A stretch of DNA of 64,000 nucleotides from Afipia sp. (GTDB taxonomy: Bacteria; Pseudomonadota; Alphaproteobacteria; Rhizobiales; Xanthobacteraceae), in the NCBI GenBank assembly GCA_024508675.1, contig JANINQ010000001.1, positions 371,162 through 435,161 on the forward strand. The letters are read 5' to 3'. Of the stretch, positions 54,629 through 64,000 are shown piece by piece; the stretch's first letter is position 1, and the number at the start of each line of letters is the position of its first letter. Under the pieces are notes generated by a model that did no database searches, was not told where the DNA came from, and was given only the letters and a program-made list of their open reading frames with translations. A program made the translations under genes and the position numbers.

Positions 54629-55078
54629 ATGCCATTACGTGAAGCGCGCCGCGAGGATATCCGCCGGATCGTTGAGATGCTGGCGGACGATGAGGTCGCG
54701 CGCGGGCGCGAGGATTTCTCCGGGGACATGGCGGCCTATGAAGTCGCCTTCGATGCGATCGCGGGCGACCCCAACAACACGCTCTATGTGTGGGATCACG
54801 AGGGCGCGGCGATGGGCTGCCTGCAGCTCACCTTCATTCCGGGCATGTCCTATCATGGAAGCTGGATCGCGAAGGTCGAGGGCGTGCGGGTCGACCGCTC
54901 GTTGCGTGGTCTTGGCATCGGCGAGCAGATGATGGATGCGATGATCGCCAAGTCACGGGCGCGCGGCTGCAAGCAGCTGCAGCTTACGACCGACAAGCGG
55001 CGGGAGGCTGCGCAGCGGTTCTATGCCCGGCTGGGCTTCGATGCCTCGCACGAGGGCATGAAGATCAATCTGCTCTAA
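54629..55078 (+). CDS. GNAT family N-acetyltransferase
   Basis: LREARREDIRRIVEMLADDE; VRVDRSLRGLGIGEQMMDAMIAKSRARGC. Confidence 0.9.
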   Translation: MPLREARREDIRRIVEMLADDEVARGREDFSGDMAAYEVAFDAIAGDPNNTLYVWDHEGAAMGCLQLTFIPGMSYHGSWIAKVEGVRVDRSLRGLGIGEQMMDAMIAKSRARGCKQLQLTTDKRREAAQRFYARLGFDASHEGMKINLL

Positions 55079-55521
55079 CGCCGGGCCTTGAAGAAATTCG
55101 TCAGCAGCGTGCTCGCCTCGGTTTCACCGACCGAAGGATAGATTTCGGGCACATGATGGCAGGTAGGCGAGGCGAAGAAGCGCACGCCTGAGTCCACCGC
55201 GCCGCCCTTGGGGTCGCTCGCCCCGTAATAGAGCCGCCGGATGCGGGCGAACGAGATGGCCCCGGCGCACATGGTGCAGGGTTCCAGCGTGACATAGAGG
55301 TCGCAATCGGTCAGCCGCTCGCTCCCGATGACGCGGGCGGCCTCGCGGATCGCCAGGATTTCGGCATGAGCCGTCGGATCGCGGTCGGCCAGCGTCCGGT
55401 TGCCGGCCTGCGCGACCATCTTGCCGTCCCGCACGATCACGCAGCCGATCGGCACTTCCCCGGCGGATTCGGCGATTTCGGCCCGTTTCAGGGCCAAATC
55501 CATGAAAGATTGTGCCGTCAT
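55075..55521 (-). CDS. tadA: tRNA-specific adenosine deaminase / nucleoside deaminase
   Basis: DPTAHAEILAIREAAR; TLEPCTMCAGAISFARI. Confidence 0.93.
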   Translation of the reverse strand: MTAQSFMDLALKRAEIAESAGEVPIGCVIVRDGKMVAQAGNRTLADRDPTAHAEILAIREAARVIGSERLTDCDLYVTLEPCTMCAGAISFARIRRLYYGASDPKGGAVDSGVRFFASPTCHHVPEIYPSVGETEASTLLTNFFKARR

Positions 55522-55682
55522 GCCTCGTTTCCGGCGATAAACTCTGTTAGGAGAGCGCCTTCAGCAAACGCGAGAACCGGTTTTGCGCGAAAATGCGTCC
55601 CGATTTACAAGGGCGCGTGCCGCCAGCCATTCTCGCGTTGCGCGACCGCCCGATATTCCGCCAACGCTCTGAGAGATCATTC

Positions 55683-57776
55683 ATGCCCCGCGACAACGAT
55701 AAAAACAACGGCCGTCCGCCGCGCCGTGATGGCGGAGCGGGCCGAGGCTTCAAGGGCGGCAGCAGAGGGCGCGCAGGCGGTGAAGGTTCGCGTGGCGAAG
55801 GACGTTCGCGCGACGAGCGCCCGGCGCGATCTTCGGGGCCGCGTGGCGGTAAGACATTCGGTGACCGGAAGTTTGGCGACAGCCGTTCTTCGGGAGAAAA
55901 GCGCCCGTATGGCGAGAAGCGCGCCTATGCTGGCAAGCGGGATGATGGTGCCGAGCGCGGACCGCGCAAGGATTTCGGTTCGCGCGATCGTGGCGAGGGG
56001 CGTTCGTTCCGGCCGCGTGAAGATCGGAGCGAAGGGCGCTCGTTCAAACCGCGCGGAGACCGCAGCGAGGGACGCGGGTTCAAGCCACGTGAGGATCGCG
56101 GCGAGGGCCGCTCCTTCAAGCCGCGAGACCGTGATGACCGCGCGCCCCGCAGCGCCGGACGTTTCCAGGACAAGAAATTTGGAGACAAGGAATTCGGGGA
56201 CAGGAAGTTTGGCGAGAAGCGGCCTTATACGCCGCGCGGCGAGGGTGATGAATCACGTCCCGCCCGCTTCAATCGGGACGATCGCCCCCAACGCGATGAG
56301 CGCCCGCGTTTCAACCGTGACGACCGTTCACGTTCTGGTCGCGACGATCGGCGCGGCGCGCCGGATCGTGGCCCGCGCAGGGATTTCAGTCGCGGTGAAG
56401 ATCGCGGCAACGATAAACCATGGCAGAAGCGTGGACCGTCACGCGATGATGATCGGCGTGACAGCCGCCCGCCGCGCCGTGAAAGTGGTTTCGACAGGCC
56501 CCGCTTTGGTCGTGACGACCGCGAGCAGGGCGAGCGTCCGCGTTTCTCCCGTCCTCGCTCCGACAAGCCGCGCGATGATCGCGCGCCGCATGGCCGCAGC
56601 GCAGACCGAACTGACTGGCATGAACATCCGCGCAGCGAGAAGCGGTGGGATGATCGCCCGCGCCGCGATAACGAGGATGACACCAAGGTCTTCGCCAAAC
56701 GCCCCGCTTTCGGCGGTCGTGGCGAATACCGCGAGCGGAAGGCAGATGCTGACAAACGCGCGCCACGCGCTGCGCCGGAAAAGAAGAAGTCCGGTGAGCG
56801 GATCGCGAAAATCGTGGCCCGCGCAGGCCTCTGCTCGCGCCGTGATGCCGAGGAGTGGATCACGCAAGGCCGCGTTGCGGTCAATGGCCGCGTGATCAAT
56901 TCGCCCGCGCTCGACATCACTGCCAACGACGTTGTCACCATCGACGGCAAGCCGCTGCCGGAGCGGGAACGCACGCGGTTGTTCCTCTATCACAAGCCGC
57001 GCGGATTGATGACGACCCATGACGATCCGGAAGGGCGTCCGACCGTGTTCGACAATCTGCCGGAAGGATTGCCGCGTCTCATCAGCATCGGTCGCCTCGA
57101 CTTCAACACAGAGGGCCTGTTGCTGCTGACCAACGATGGCGGCCTGTCGCGCGCGCTCGAGCATCCCGACACCGGCTGGCTGCGGCGCTACCGCGTGCGC
57201 GCCCATGGTGAAGTCACGCAGGCGCAGCTCGATCAGCTCAAGAACGGCGTCGAGGTCGATGGCGTCAAGTATGGCTCGATCGATGCGACTCTGGAGCGCG
57301 ACCAGGGCTCGAATGTCTGGATCGTGTTTGCGATCCGCGAAGGCAAGAACCGCGAAGTGCGCAACGTCATGGCGCATCTCGGCCTCGAGGTAAATCGCCT
57401 CATCCGTGTGTCCTATGGTCCGTTCCAGTTGGGCGAGATCGAGGAAGGGCAGGTCGAGGAGATCAAGTCGCGGGTACTGCGCGAGCAGCTTGGCGAGAAG
57501 ATCGTGGCGATGTCCGGTGCGCAGTTTGACAAGCCGGTCAAGCAGGCCGCTGAAGATGACGATACGCCTCGCGGCAAGGGCCGCAAGCCTGCTGGTACTA
57601 AAAATGCGCTGATCGCGGATCGCAAGGGCCGGAAGATTCTCGTCACGCGCGCGGGCAGCGATGAAGCGCGCGCTCGCAATGAGGATGAATCCGGCGGCTA
57701 TGGCGCGCCGCGCCGACCGACGCGCGGCTATAAAGGCAAGCGCGATCTGAAGCCGCGAGACACTGCGGAAGACTGA
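55683..57776 (+). CDS. RluB-like pseudouridine synthase with long Arg/Asp/Gly-rich N-terminal extension
   Basis: S4 domain ERIAKIVARAGLCSRRDAEEWITQGRVAVNG; LISIGRLDFNTEGLLLLTNDG; about 340-aa charged low-complexity N-terminus. Confidence 0.9.
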   Translation: MPRDNDKNNGRPPRRDGGAGRGFKGGSRGRAGGEGSRGEGRSRDERPARSSGPRGGKTFGDRKFGDSRSSGEKRPYGEKRAYAGKRDDGAERGPRKDFGSRDRGEGRSFRPREDRSEGRSFKPRGDRSEGRGFKPREDRGEGRSFKPRDRDDRAPRSAGRFQDKKFGDKEFGDRKFGEKRPYTPRGEGDESRPARFNRDDRPQRDERPRFNRDDRSRSGRDDRRGAPDRGPRRDFSRGEDRGNDKPWQKRGPSRDDDRRDSRPPRRESGFDRPRFGRDDREQGERPRFSRPRSDKPRDDRAPHGRSADRTDWHEHPRSEKRWDDRPRRDNEDDTKVFAKRPAFGGRGEYRERKADADKRAPRAAPEKKKSGERIAKIVARAGLCSRRDAEEWITQGRVAVNGRVINSPALDITANDVVTIDGKPLPERERTRLFLYHKPRGLMTTHDDPEGRPTVFDNLPEGLPRLISIGRLDFNTEGLLLLTNDGGLSRALEHPDTGWLRRYRVRAHGEVTQAQLDQLKNGVEVDGVKYGSIDATLERDQGSNVWIVFAIREGKNREVRNVMAHLGLEVNRLIRVSYGPFQLGEIEEGQVEEIKSRVLREQLGEKIVAMSGAQFDKPVKQAAEDDDTPRGKGRKPAGTKNALIADRKGRKILVTRAGSDEARARNEDESGGYGAPRRPTRGYKGKRDLKPRDTAED

Positions 57777-57777
57777 T

Positions 57778-57822
57778 GCATGATCCGGAAAAGTGGAAGC
57801 CGGTTTTCCGATAAGATCATGC
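57778..57822. repeat. Short palindromic dispersed repeat, type A, second copy
   Basis: gcatgatccggaaaagtggaagccggttttccgataagatcatgc. Confidence 0.85.
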
Positions 57823-57834
57823 TCGGAGTCTAGC

Positions 57835-58389
57835 ATGCGAGTCGTCGGGGGTCGCCTGAGGGGCCGGAACATTGCCTCGCCGTCGTCGAACGAAATTCGT
57901 CCGACGCAGGATCGCCTGCGCGAGTCGCTGTTCAACATCCTGATGCACGCTTACGACAACCCGATCGACGGCGCGCGGGTGCTCGATCTGTTCGCAGGCA
58001 CTGGCGCGCTTGGCATCGAAGCCATCTCACGCGGTGCGGCGTTCACGCTGTTCGTGGACAATGGCGCGGAAGCGCGGGCGCTGTTGCGCAATAATGTCGA
58101 GGCGCTTGGCCTGGGCGGCGTTACAAAAGTCTATCGCCGCGACGCGACCAATCTCGGCCCGGCCTATCCGGTCGAGCCATTCTCGCTGGTGTTTCTCGAT
58201 CCGCCCTATGGGCGCGGACTTGCCGAAAAAGCAGTCACTTCGCTGCGCGATGGAAAGTGGCTCACGCCCGGGGCGCTTGTGGTGGTCGAGGAATCGAAGG
58301 CGGCGGCATTTGCCGCGCCGGACGGTTTTGAAGAACTCGATCGCCGCGCTTACGACGAAACGGAATTTGTGTTTCTGCGGGCGAATTGA
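57835..58389 (+). CDS. rsmD: 16S rRNA (guanine966-N2)-methyltransferase
   Basis: MRVVGGRLRGRNIASPSSNEIRPTQDRLRESLFNIL; VLDLFAGTGALGIEAISRGA; FLDPPYGRGL. Confidence 0.94.
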   Translation: MRVVGGRLRGRNIASPSSNEIRPTQDRLRESLFNILMHAYDNPIDGARVLDLFAGTGALGIEAISRGAAFTLFVDNGAEARALLRNNVEALGLGGVTKVYRRDATNLGPAYPVEPFSLVFLDPPYGRGLAEKAVTSLRDGKWLTPGALVVVEESKAAAFAAPDGFEELDRRAYDETEFVFLRAN

Positions 58390-58488
58390 GATAATCGGCA
58401 TATTGCGAATTTTGCGGGCCGATCAGAAATGACATTTTAGGTCGTTCCGGCGTCTTGGTAGACGTCTTCATAATCAAGTGAGATTGCG

Positions 58489-59769
58489 TTGAAGATAAGC
58501 GTTATCGGCTTGGGATTTGTAGGTACCGTGACCGGTGCGTGTCTTTGCGAACTGGGACACGACGTGGTCGGCGTCGATCTCGATCCCGGCAAGGTCGATC
58601 TCTTCTCCCGCGGGCGTGCACCTGTTCTTGAACCCCATCTTGATGCGCTTCTCGCAAAGGTTTGGGTCAGCGGACGGTTGCGTGGGGTATCCGATCTTGC
58701 CGCGGCTGTTGCAGAAACCGATTTGACATTTGTTTGTGTCGGCACATTCCGCCATGCGGACGGTACGCAGGATCTATCTGCGGTGGAAAAGGTCGTTCAG
58801 GGCATCGGCAAGGCTATCGCCGCGAAAAAGAAATTTCATTCGGTCGTCCTTCGCTCAACCGTTTTGCCCGGCACGACACGTGGCCGCATCGTGGCTTTGC
58901 TGGAACGGGAGACGGGCGGCTCCGTGGGAGAGACTTTTGGATTGGCGAACAATCCGGAGTTTACCCGCGAAGGCTCGGCGATAGCGGATTTCCGCAACCC
59001 TTCGCGCATTGTCATCGGTGAAATTGACAGCCGGACGGGTGACCGGCTGGCGTCTATTTACTCCGGGATCGATGCATTGCTTGTCCGCACCAGCGCCGAG
59101 GTCGCTGAAACCGTCAAATACGCGGATAATTCCTGGCACGCCCTGAAAGTGGTGTTTGCAAACGAGATGGATGCGATTTCCCGGGCTGCGGATGTGGATA
59201 GCCGCGAGGTGATGAACATCTTTTGCGCCGACACGGTGCTCAATATCTCGCCAGCCTACCTCAAGCCTGGCTTTGCTTTTGGCGGACCATGCCTGCCCAA
59301 GGATGTCGATGTTCTAACGCAGTGGTGCCGGTCGAACGGCGTGGATATTCCGGTTCTTGCTCATGTTGCAGAGAGCAATGAACGCGTCATTCGCCGGGCC
59401 TGCTCTACGGTCATGGATGCCGGACTGTCTCGCATCGCTTTTCTGGGACTTGCCTACAAGGCAGGGGTTGGAGATCTTCGTGGCAGCCCATTCGCGGTTC
59501 TGGCCCGGCAGCTTCTTCAGGCCGGCCGCAGTGTTCGCGCGTTCGACCCGGATGTGTCACGCGGACGAAGACTGGCCACCCGGCATGACTATACGGACGA
59601 TGCGGTGGAAGGCCTCGATAGCTTGTTGACGGACGATGTTGATGAACTGATGGCGTGGGCGGAGGTGGTTGTTGTCACATCCTATGCCGATCAGTATGCG
59701 ACGGTGTTATCGAAACTTGATTCAAGGCGAGTTGTGCTGGATCTGGCTGGCAGTCGGAGCATTGGATAG
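58489..59769 (+). CDS. UDP-glucose/GDP-mannose dehydrogenase family protein
   Basis: TTG start; KISVIGLGFVGTVTGACLCELGHDVVGVDLDPGKV; AYLKPGFAFGGPCLPKDVDVL. Confidence 0.93.
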   Translation: MKISVIGLGFVGTVTGACLCELGHDVVGVDLDPGKVDLFSRGRAPVLEPHLDALLAKVWVSGRLRGVSDLAAAVAETDLTFVCVGTFRHADGTQDLSAVEKVVQGIGKAIAAKKKFHSVVLRSTVLPGTTRGRIVALLERETGGSVGETFGLANNPEFTREGSAIADFRNPSRIVIGEIDSRTGDRLASIYSGIDALLVRTSAEVAETVKYADNSWHALKVVFANEMDAISRAADVDSREVMNIFCADTVLNISPAYLKPGFAFGGPCLPKDVDVLTQWCRSNGVDIPVLAHVAESNERVIRRACSTVMDAGLSRIAFLGLAYKAGVGDLRGSPFAVLARQLLQAGRSVRAFDPDVSRGRRLATRHDYTDDAVEGLDSLLTDDVDELMAWAEVVVVTSYADQYATVLSKLDSRRVVLDLAGSRSIG

Positions 59770-59823
59770 CGCTGACCGTAAGCTAGGGCTACGGACAATC
59801 TAATCGGGTCTGGTGCGAGCGAG

Positions 59824-61581
59824 ATGGTTGCAAGTCCGCGTCTTTTCATCGTTGACTTTGATCTGGTCGGATATCCCGGCCATTTCTTCAATCAGGTGTT
59901 CGGCTTTCGTGAAGCGGCCCGGGCTCGCGGGATCGCAACCAGAATATATATTTCCCGGCGAGCGGAGCCGGCGATTGCCGCCGAACTCGATGCGCAAGCG
60001 ATTCTTCCTGTTCTTGAATGGTTGAATGGTGATCTCGGCAGCGGGCTTGAGAGCCTTGCGGACGCTCATCATTTCTTGACGCCTCTTTGGGACGATCTTC
60101 GCGCGGAAAAAATCTTGGAGAGTGATGTTCTGGTGGTGACATCATCGCGGCCTCAGGCGATTTACGGAATTGCACAATGGTTGCGCGAGCGCCCGCCGGC
60201 AGAGAGGCCTGCTGTCTTTTTCAGGTTTCTTGGTCCAGAGTTCTATGACTTTGAAAAGAGGACATTCGGCAGAGTGGCGTGGACTTATCGTTTCGTCTCC
60301 CGCGTGATTCACACATCGCCCGGCGCCGAGCGAATGTTCTTTACGCTGAACAATGTCAGAGCTCTCGCTCATCTCGAAGCGCTAAGCCTGCGAAAGGCGT
60401 TCTATCTGCCCGTTCCAAAATATTATGGAGCGGTCGGTCCCGCAGAGATCCGGCCAGCGGGGCCGATTACGATCTACATTTATGTCAACGTCAGATCGGG
60501 AGAGATATCGGACCGGATCGTCGATCTGATCGGCAGCATCCTGTCACGCCATGACGATGTGCGCTTCCTTGTGCGGTTCAGCAAGGACGCGCCCGGTGAA
60601 GGCAATGTTCGCAGGAAAGCGGCGGAGGCCTTGGCCGATGGCCGGGTGGAGATCGTTCCTTCGGAACAGGATCATGTCGATTATCTCGCGACCATTGCGC
60701 GATCCGACGTGCTTCTGCTGCCTTACGGGCCCGTTGAATACCGGGGAATCGTGTCCGGTGTGTTCTGCGAAACGGCCGCCATGGGAAAGATCGGAATCAT
60801 CCCCGCCGAAACATGGATGGCCGATCACGTTGAAGACGGCCGGGCGTCTGGTGTCTTATTCGCCAGCAACACCGTTTCCGACATGGTCGCTGCTGTTGAA
60901 AAGGTGATTCTTGAGCGCGGCAAATTGCAGGCGCTTGCAGATAGCTGCGCGAAGCCTTTCCGGGAAGAAAATAGTTGCGCGAGCAATCTCGACGGGATGA
61001 TTGCGTTGGCTGCAAAAGCCGCCGACATGCGCCTGCCACAGGTTCCCTTGACCGACGCGACCGATGCTCTCGGCTCCCGGCATTATTTTGGCGAGGGCTG
61101 GAGTGTTGCTGACGAAGGTTTCGGCACCTGGTCCGATGGCGAACGCGCGGAGATGAATTTCACTATTGCACCCGACGCTCCACCGCTGTTTTTCAACGCG
61201 CTCGTTCGGCCCTTCCTGGTGAAAGGCCATTCACGACTGGACGTTTCCCTGACGGCGAATGGCGTGTCGGTGGCTGAGTGGTCGTTTGACATAAGCCGGA
61301 CTGCCGACCGGGACTGGTCGTGGCGTCATGTGCAGCTTCCCGCAGCGGTCTCCGCGAGCGGTGAAATTCAGATCGCGATGCACATCCGCTCGCCTGCGTC
61401 GCCAAGGTCGCTGGGCTTGTCGACCGACTCGCGAAACCTCGGTATCGCGATCCGGCAGTTCTCGCTCGAACCTGAAGCATGTGCTCCGGGTGGCGATCAG
61501 AGCGAACGTCCCACTGTGCTTGCCCGGTTACGACGGCGGATTCGGCGAAAGCTGAGACAGGTGTTATCGCCGTCCGAATAA
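59824..61581 (+). CDS. Glycosyltransferase-like protein with C-terminal carbohydrate-binding-like beta-sandwich
   Basis: C-terminal half of GT-B type (DHVDYLATIARSDVLLLPYGPVEYRGIVSGVFCETAAMGK), then GSRHYFGEGWSVADEGFGTWSDGERAEMNF. Confidence 0.65.
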   Translation: MVASPRLFIVDFDLVGYPGHFFNQVFGFREAARARGIATRIYISRRAEPAIAAELDAQAILPVLEWLNGDLGSGLESLADAHHFLTPLWDDLRAEKILESDVLVVTSSRPQAIYGIAQWLRERPPAERPAVFFRFLGPEFYDFEKRTFGRVAWTYRFVSRVIHTSPGAERMFFTLNNVRALAHLEALSLRKAFYLPVPKYYGAVGPAEIRPAGPITIYIYVNVRSGEISDRIVDLIGSILSRHDDVRFLVRFSKDAPGEGNVRRKAAEALADGRVEIVPSEQDHVDYLATIARSDVLLLPYGPVEYRGIVSGVFCETAAMGKIGIIPAETWMADHVEDGRASGVLFASNTVSDMVAAVEKVILERGKLQALADSCAKPFREENSCASNLDGMIALAAKAADMRLPQVPLTDATDALGSRHYFGEGWSVADEGFGTWSDGERAEMNFTIAPDAPPLFFNALVRPFLVKGHSRLDVSLTANGVSVAEWSFDISRTADRDWSWRHVQLPAAVSASGEIQIAMHIRSPASPRSLGLSTDSRNLGIAIRQFSLEPEACAPGGDQSERPTVLARLRRRIRRKLRQVLSPSE

Positions 61582-63384
61582 CTTCTCGATGTCCGCGAGC
61601 TTGAGTTCGACATAGGTCGGGCGGCCGTGGTTGCACTGGCCGGAATTCGGCGTCACTTCCATCTCGCGCAGCAGCGCGTTCATCTCCTCCGGCTTGAGGA
61701 TGCGCCCTGAACGAACCGAGCCGTGGCAAGCCATGGTTGCGGCGACATGCATCAGCCGTCGTTCGAGCGGCAGAGCCTCGTCCCATTCCGCCATATGCTC
61801 GGCGAGGTCGCGCAGCAGCGAAGCCGCGTCGGTCTTGCCGAGCAGCGACGGCGTCTCGCGCACGGCCACCGCTCCGGGACCGAAGGATTCGATACTGAGA
61901 CCGAACTTTTCCAGTTCGTCCGCGCGCGCCACCAGTTTTTCAACGGTGGGTTCGTCCATCTCGACGATTTCGGGGATCAGCAGGATTTGCCGTTGCACGC
62001 CGTTCTGTTCGAGCGAGGCTTTCAGCCGCTCGTAGACGATGCGCTCATGTGCAGCGTGCTGGTCCACGATCACAAGGCCGTCGCGAGTCTGCGCGACGAT
62101 ATAATTCTCATGAATCTGCGTGCGCGCGGCGCCGAGCGGGCTGTCGATCAGGTTGCTTGCAGGCGTCGGCTCAGTGCGCACGTCCGCCGTGGGTGTACCG
62201 GTGTCGAACGCTGCCTGCGCAGCTTCGGCGAAGGCATTCGAGGCAAGCGCGTTGGCATAGGCGGGCGCGGCGGGAGCTGCCGGAAAACTTGGTGATCGCC
62301 GCCAGTCCCATCCGCCGCCGGGGCGTGGAATGCTGCCGGGCCGGAACGCCATGATCGCCGCGCCATCGGAATTCGCCGCCGTGCGCTTGCCTTCGCGTGC
62401 AAGGCCATCTTTCAGCGCATGCACGATCAACGCGCGGACCAGTCCGGCATTGCGGAAGCGCACTTCGGTTTTGGCCGGATGCACGTTGGCATCGACCTCC
62501 TGCGTATCCAGCGTGACGAACAATGCCACGACAGGGTGCCGGTCGCGCGGCAGATAATCGGCATAGGCGGCGCGCACCGCGCCGAGAATGAGTTTGTCGC
62601 GGACCGGGCGCCCATTGACGAACAGATACTGGCCGAGCGCGTTCGCGCGGGTGAGTGATGGTGCCGCTGCAAAGCCTTCAACAATGACGCCGTCGCGTTC
62701 GGCGTGCACTTCAATGGCGCTGGCGCGAAAATCCGCGCCGAGAATGTCACCGAGCCGCGTCAATTGTCCGGGCGCACCGGGTAGCGCTGCGGCCCATGTC
62801 ACCGGCGCACGTTCTTCGCCCGAGAGGGAGAATGCAATGTCGGGCCGCGCCATGGCGAGGCGGCGCACGACCTCGCGGACAGCTTCTGCTTCCGTGCGGT
62901 CGGTCTTGAGAAATTTCAGGCGTGCCGGTGTCGCATAGAACAAGTCGGTTACTTCGACTCTCGTTCCCGCGCTCAATGCAGCCGGCACGATATCGGACTT
63001 TACGCCTGCATCGACATTCAGAGCCCAGGCATGAGGTTCGCCGGCATGCCGTGTGGTGATGGCGAGCTTGGACACCGCGCCGATCGATGGCAGCGCCTCG
63101 CCGCGAAAGCCGAGCGTGCGGATGCTCAGCAGGTCCTCGTCATCGAGCTTGGAGGTCGCGTGACGATCGACCGATAGCGCAAGATCATCGCGCGTCATGC
63201 CCGCGCCGTCATCGGTGATGGCGATCCGTCGCCGTCCCCCGCCCTCGGTGAAAATATCGACGCGGGTGGCGCCGGCGTCGATGGCGTTTTCCACCAGCTC
63301 CTTCACCGCGCTTGCAGGCCGTTCCACCACTTCGCCGGCGGCGATGCGGTTGACGACCTGAATGGGAAGCTGGCGGACGGGCAT
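61564..63384 (-). CDS. mutL: DNA mismatch repair protein MutL
   Basis: MPVRQLPIQVVNRIAAGEVVERPASAVKELVENAIDAGATRVDI; C-terminal CHGSVRSGRILKPEEMNALLREME. Confidence 0.97.
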   Translation of the reverse strand: MPVRQLPIQVVNRIAAGEVVERPASAVKELVENAIDAGATRVDIFTEGGGRRRIAITDDGAGMTRDDLALSVDRHATSKLDDEDLLSIRTLGFRGEALPSIGAVSKLAITTRHAGEPHAWALNVDAGVKSDIVPAALSAGTRVEVTDLFYATPARLKFLKTDRTEAEAVREVVRRLAMARPDIAFSLSGEERAPVTWAAALPGAPGQLTRLGDILGADFRASAIEVHAERDGVIVEGFAAAPSLTRANALGQYLFVNGRPVRDKLILGAVRAAYADYLPRDRHPVVALFVTLDTQEVDANVHPAKTEVRFRNAGLVRALIVHALKDGLAREGKRTAANSDGAAIMAFRPGSIPRPGGGWDWRRSPSFPAAPAAPAYANALASNAFAEAAQAAFDTGTPTADVRTEPTPASNLIDSPLGAARTQIHENYIVAQTRDGLVIVDQHAAHERIVYERLKASLEQNGVQRQILLIPEIVEMDEPTVEKLVARADELEKFGLSIESFGPGAVAVRETPSLLGKTDAASLLRDLAEHMAEWDEALPLERRLMHVAATMACHGSVRSGRILKPEEMNALLREMEVTPNSGQCNHGRPTYVELKLADIEKLFGRR

Positions 63385-63474
63385 GAAATTCCGGGCGATT
63401 CGCTGTTCGGGCGCAGTTTATCCGGGGACCGGATCAATTGTACCTGCGAACAGATATGTTTTACCCGCTAATTC

Positions 63475-63894
63475 TCAATCGTCGAAGCCGCGCGAGGTAC
63501 GTCTGGCCTTGATGTCACTGCGGCGCTTCTTGCCGTCGAGGCGGCGCATTTTGGAGCCGAGAGTAGGCTTGGTGGCGCGGCGCGGCTTGGGGCGGATGCT
63601 GGCCTCACGCAGCAATTCCAGCAGCCGGTCGATGGCATCGGCGCGGTTGCGTTCCTGGGTGCGGAAGCGCTGCGCGTGGATGACGATGATGCCTTCCTTG
63701 GTCATGCGCTGACCTGCAAGAGCTGTGAGGCGCGTCATCACATCGGGGGCAAGCGAGACGCGGTTCACATCGAAACGCAACTGCGCGGCAGTCGAGAGTT
63801 TGTTGACGTTCTGGCCGCCCGGTCCGGACGCACGGACGAAGGTGATGTCGAGGTCTTTCTCGTCAATCGTGATGTCGCGGGTGACTCGGATCAT
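63475..63894 (-). CDS. arfB: Alternative ribosome-rescue factor ArfB (peptidyl-tRNA hydrolase)
   Basis: FVRASGPGGQNVNKLSTAAQLRFDV GGQ motif; basic C-terminal tail. Confidence 0.92.
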   Translation of the reverse strand: MIRVTRDITIDEKDLDITFVRASGPGGQNVNKLSTAAQLRFDVNRVSLAPDVMTRLTALAGQRMTKEGIIVIHAQRFRTQERNRADAIDRLLELLREASIRPKPRRATKPTLGSKMRRLDGKKRRSDIKARRTSRGFDD

Positions 63895-63918
63895 GCCAGA
63901 CACCTAGCATGATCCCGC

Positions 63919-64000
63919 TCAGCCGTGAATGCGGACCACCATCTCGCCTGCGAGATAAATCCCGAGCAGCAGCATCGCGATCAGAAACCAGCGGCGGAAG
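63919..64000 (-). CDS. C-terminus of an unidentified membrane protein (truncated)
   Basis: Minus frame reads FRRWFLIAMLLLGIYLAGEMVVRIHG*. Confidence 0.45.
   Translation of the reverse strand, partial: FRRWFLIAMLLLGIYLAGEMVVRIHG

Noticed and set aside
55366-56895. 509-aa overlapping plus-strand ORF in another frame
   Set aside because: Frame-shifted shadow of the repetitive N-terminus of the pseudouridine synthase and antisense to tadA.

Overview
A 64 kb high-GC chromosomal window, coding on both strands. Gene content and dispersed repeats fit an alphaproteobacterium of the Bradyrhizobium/Rhodopseudomonas/Afipia group (inference, no database search possible). Mostly core genes: tolQ(end)-tolR-tolA-tolB ... 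pal-ybgF, tilS, ftsH, azlCD, glcDEF, a histone H1-like protein, a SbmA/BacA-type ABC transporter, L-lactate permease, groESL with a CIRCE operator, cheZ-like, L,D-transpeptidase, hisG/hisZ, rsmE, ubiA, pmbA/tldD, a waaA-lpxK lipid A block, xseA, purD, a fluoroacetate-dehalogenase-like hydrolase, tadA, a pseudouridine synthase with a long charged N-terminus, rsmD, a UDP-sugar dehydrogenase plus glycosyltransferase, mutL and arfB. The most striking non-coding signal is a pair of about 165-169 bp intergenic elements (30709-30873 and 45045-45213). They share almost no stem sequence but have nearly identical architecture: two long hairpins in mirror orientation, each with a 10-11 bp (9 in one case) outer stem, a 3-nt one-sided bulge facing the central spacer and a 16-17 bp inner stem. 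The 21-24 nt loops carry a conserved GCAGC (loop 1) / GCTGC (loop 2) pair. In the first copy the loops are complementary over 18 nt (kissing-loop/pseudoknot potential). Other points: a GGDEF-EAL gene plus a FeeM-like N-acyl amino acid synthase inserted between tolB and pal, with a perfect CtrA-type box upstream of the latter; several candidate operators; and five short palindromic dispersed-repeat types, one inside the groESL operon. No rRNA, tRNA, CRISPR, prophage or IS transposase was recognised.
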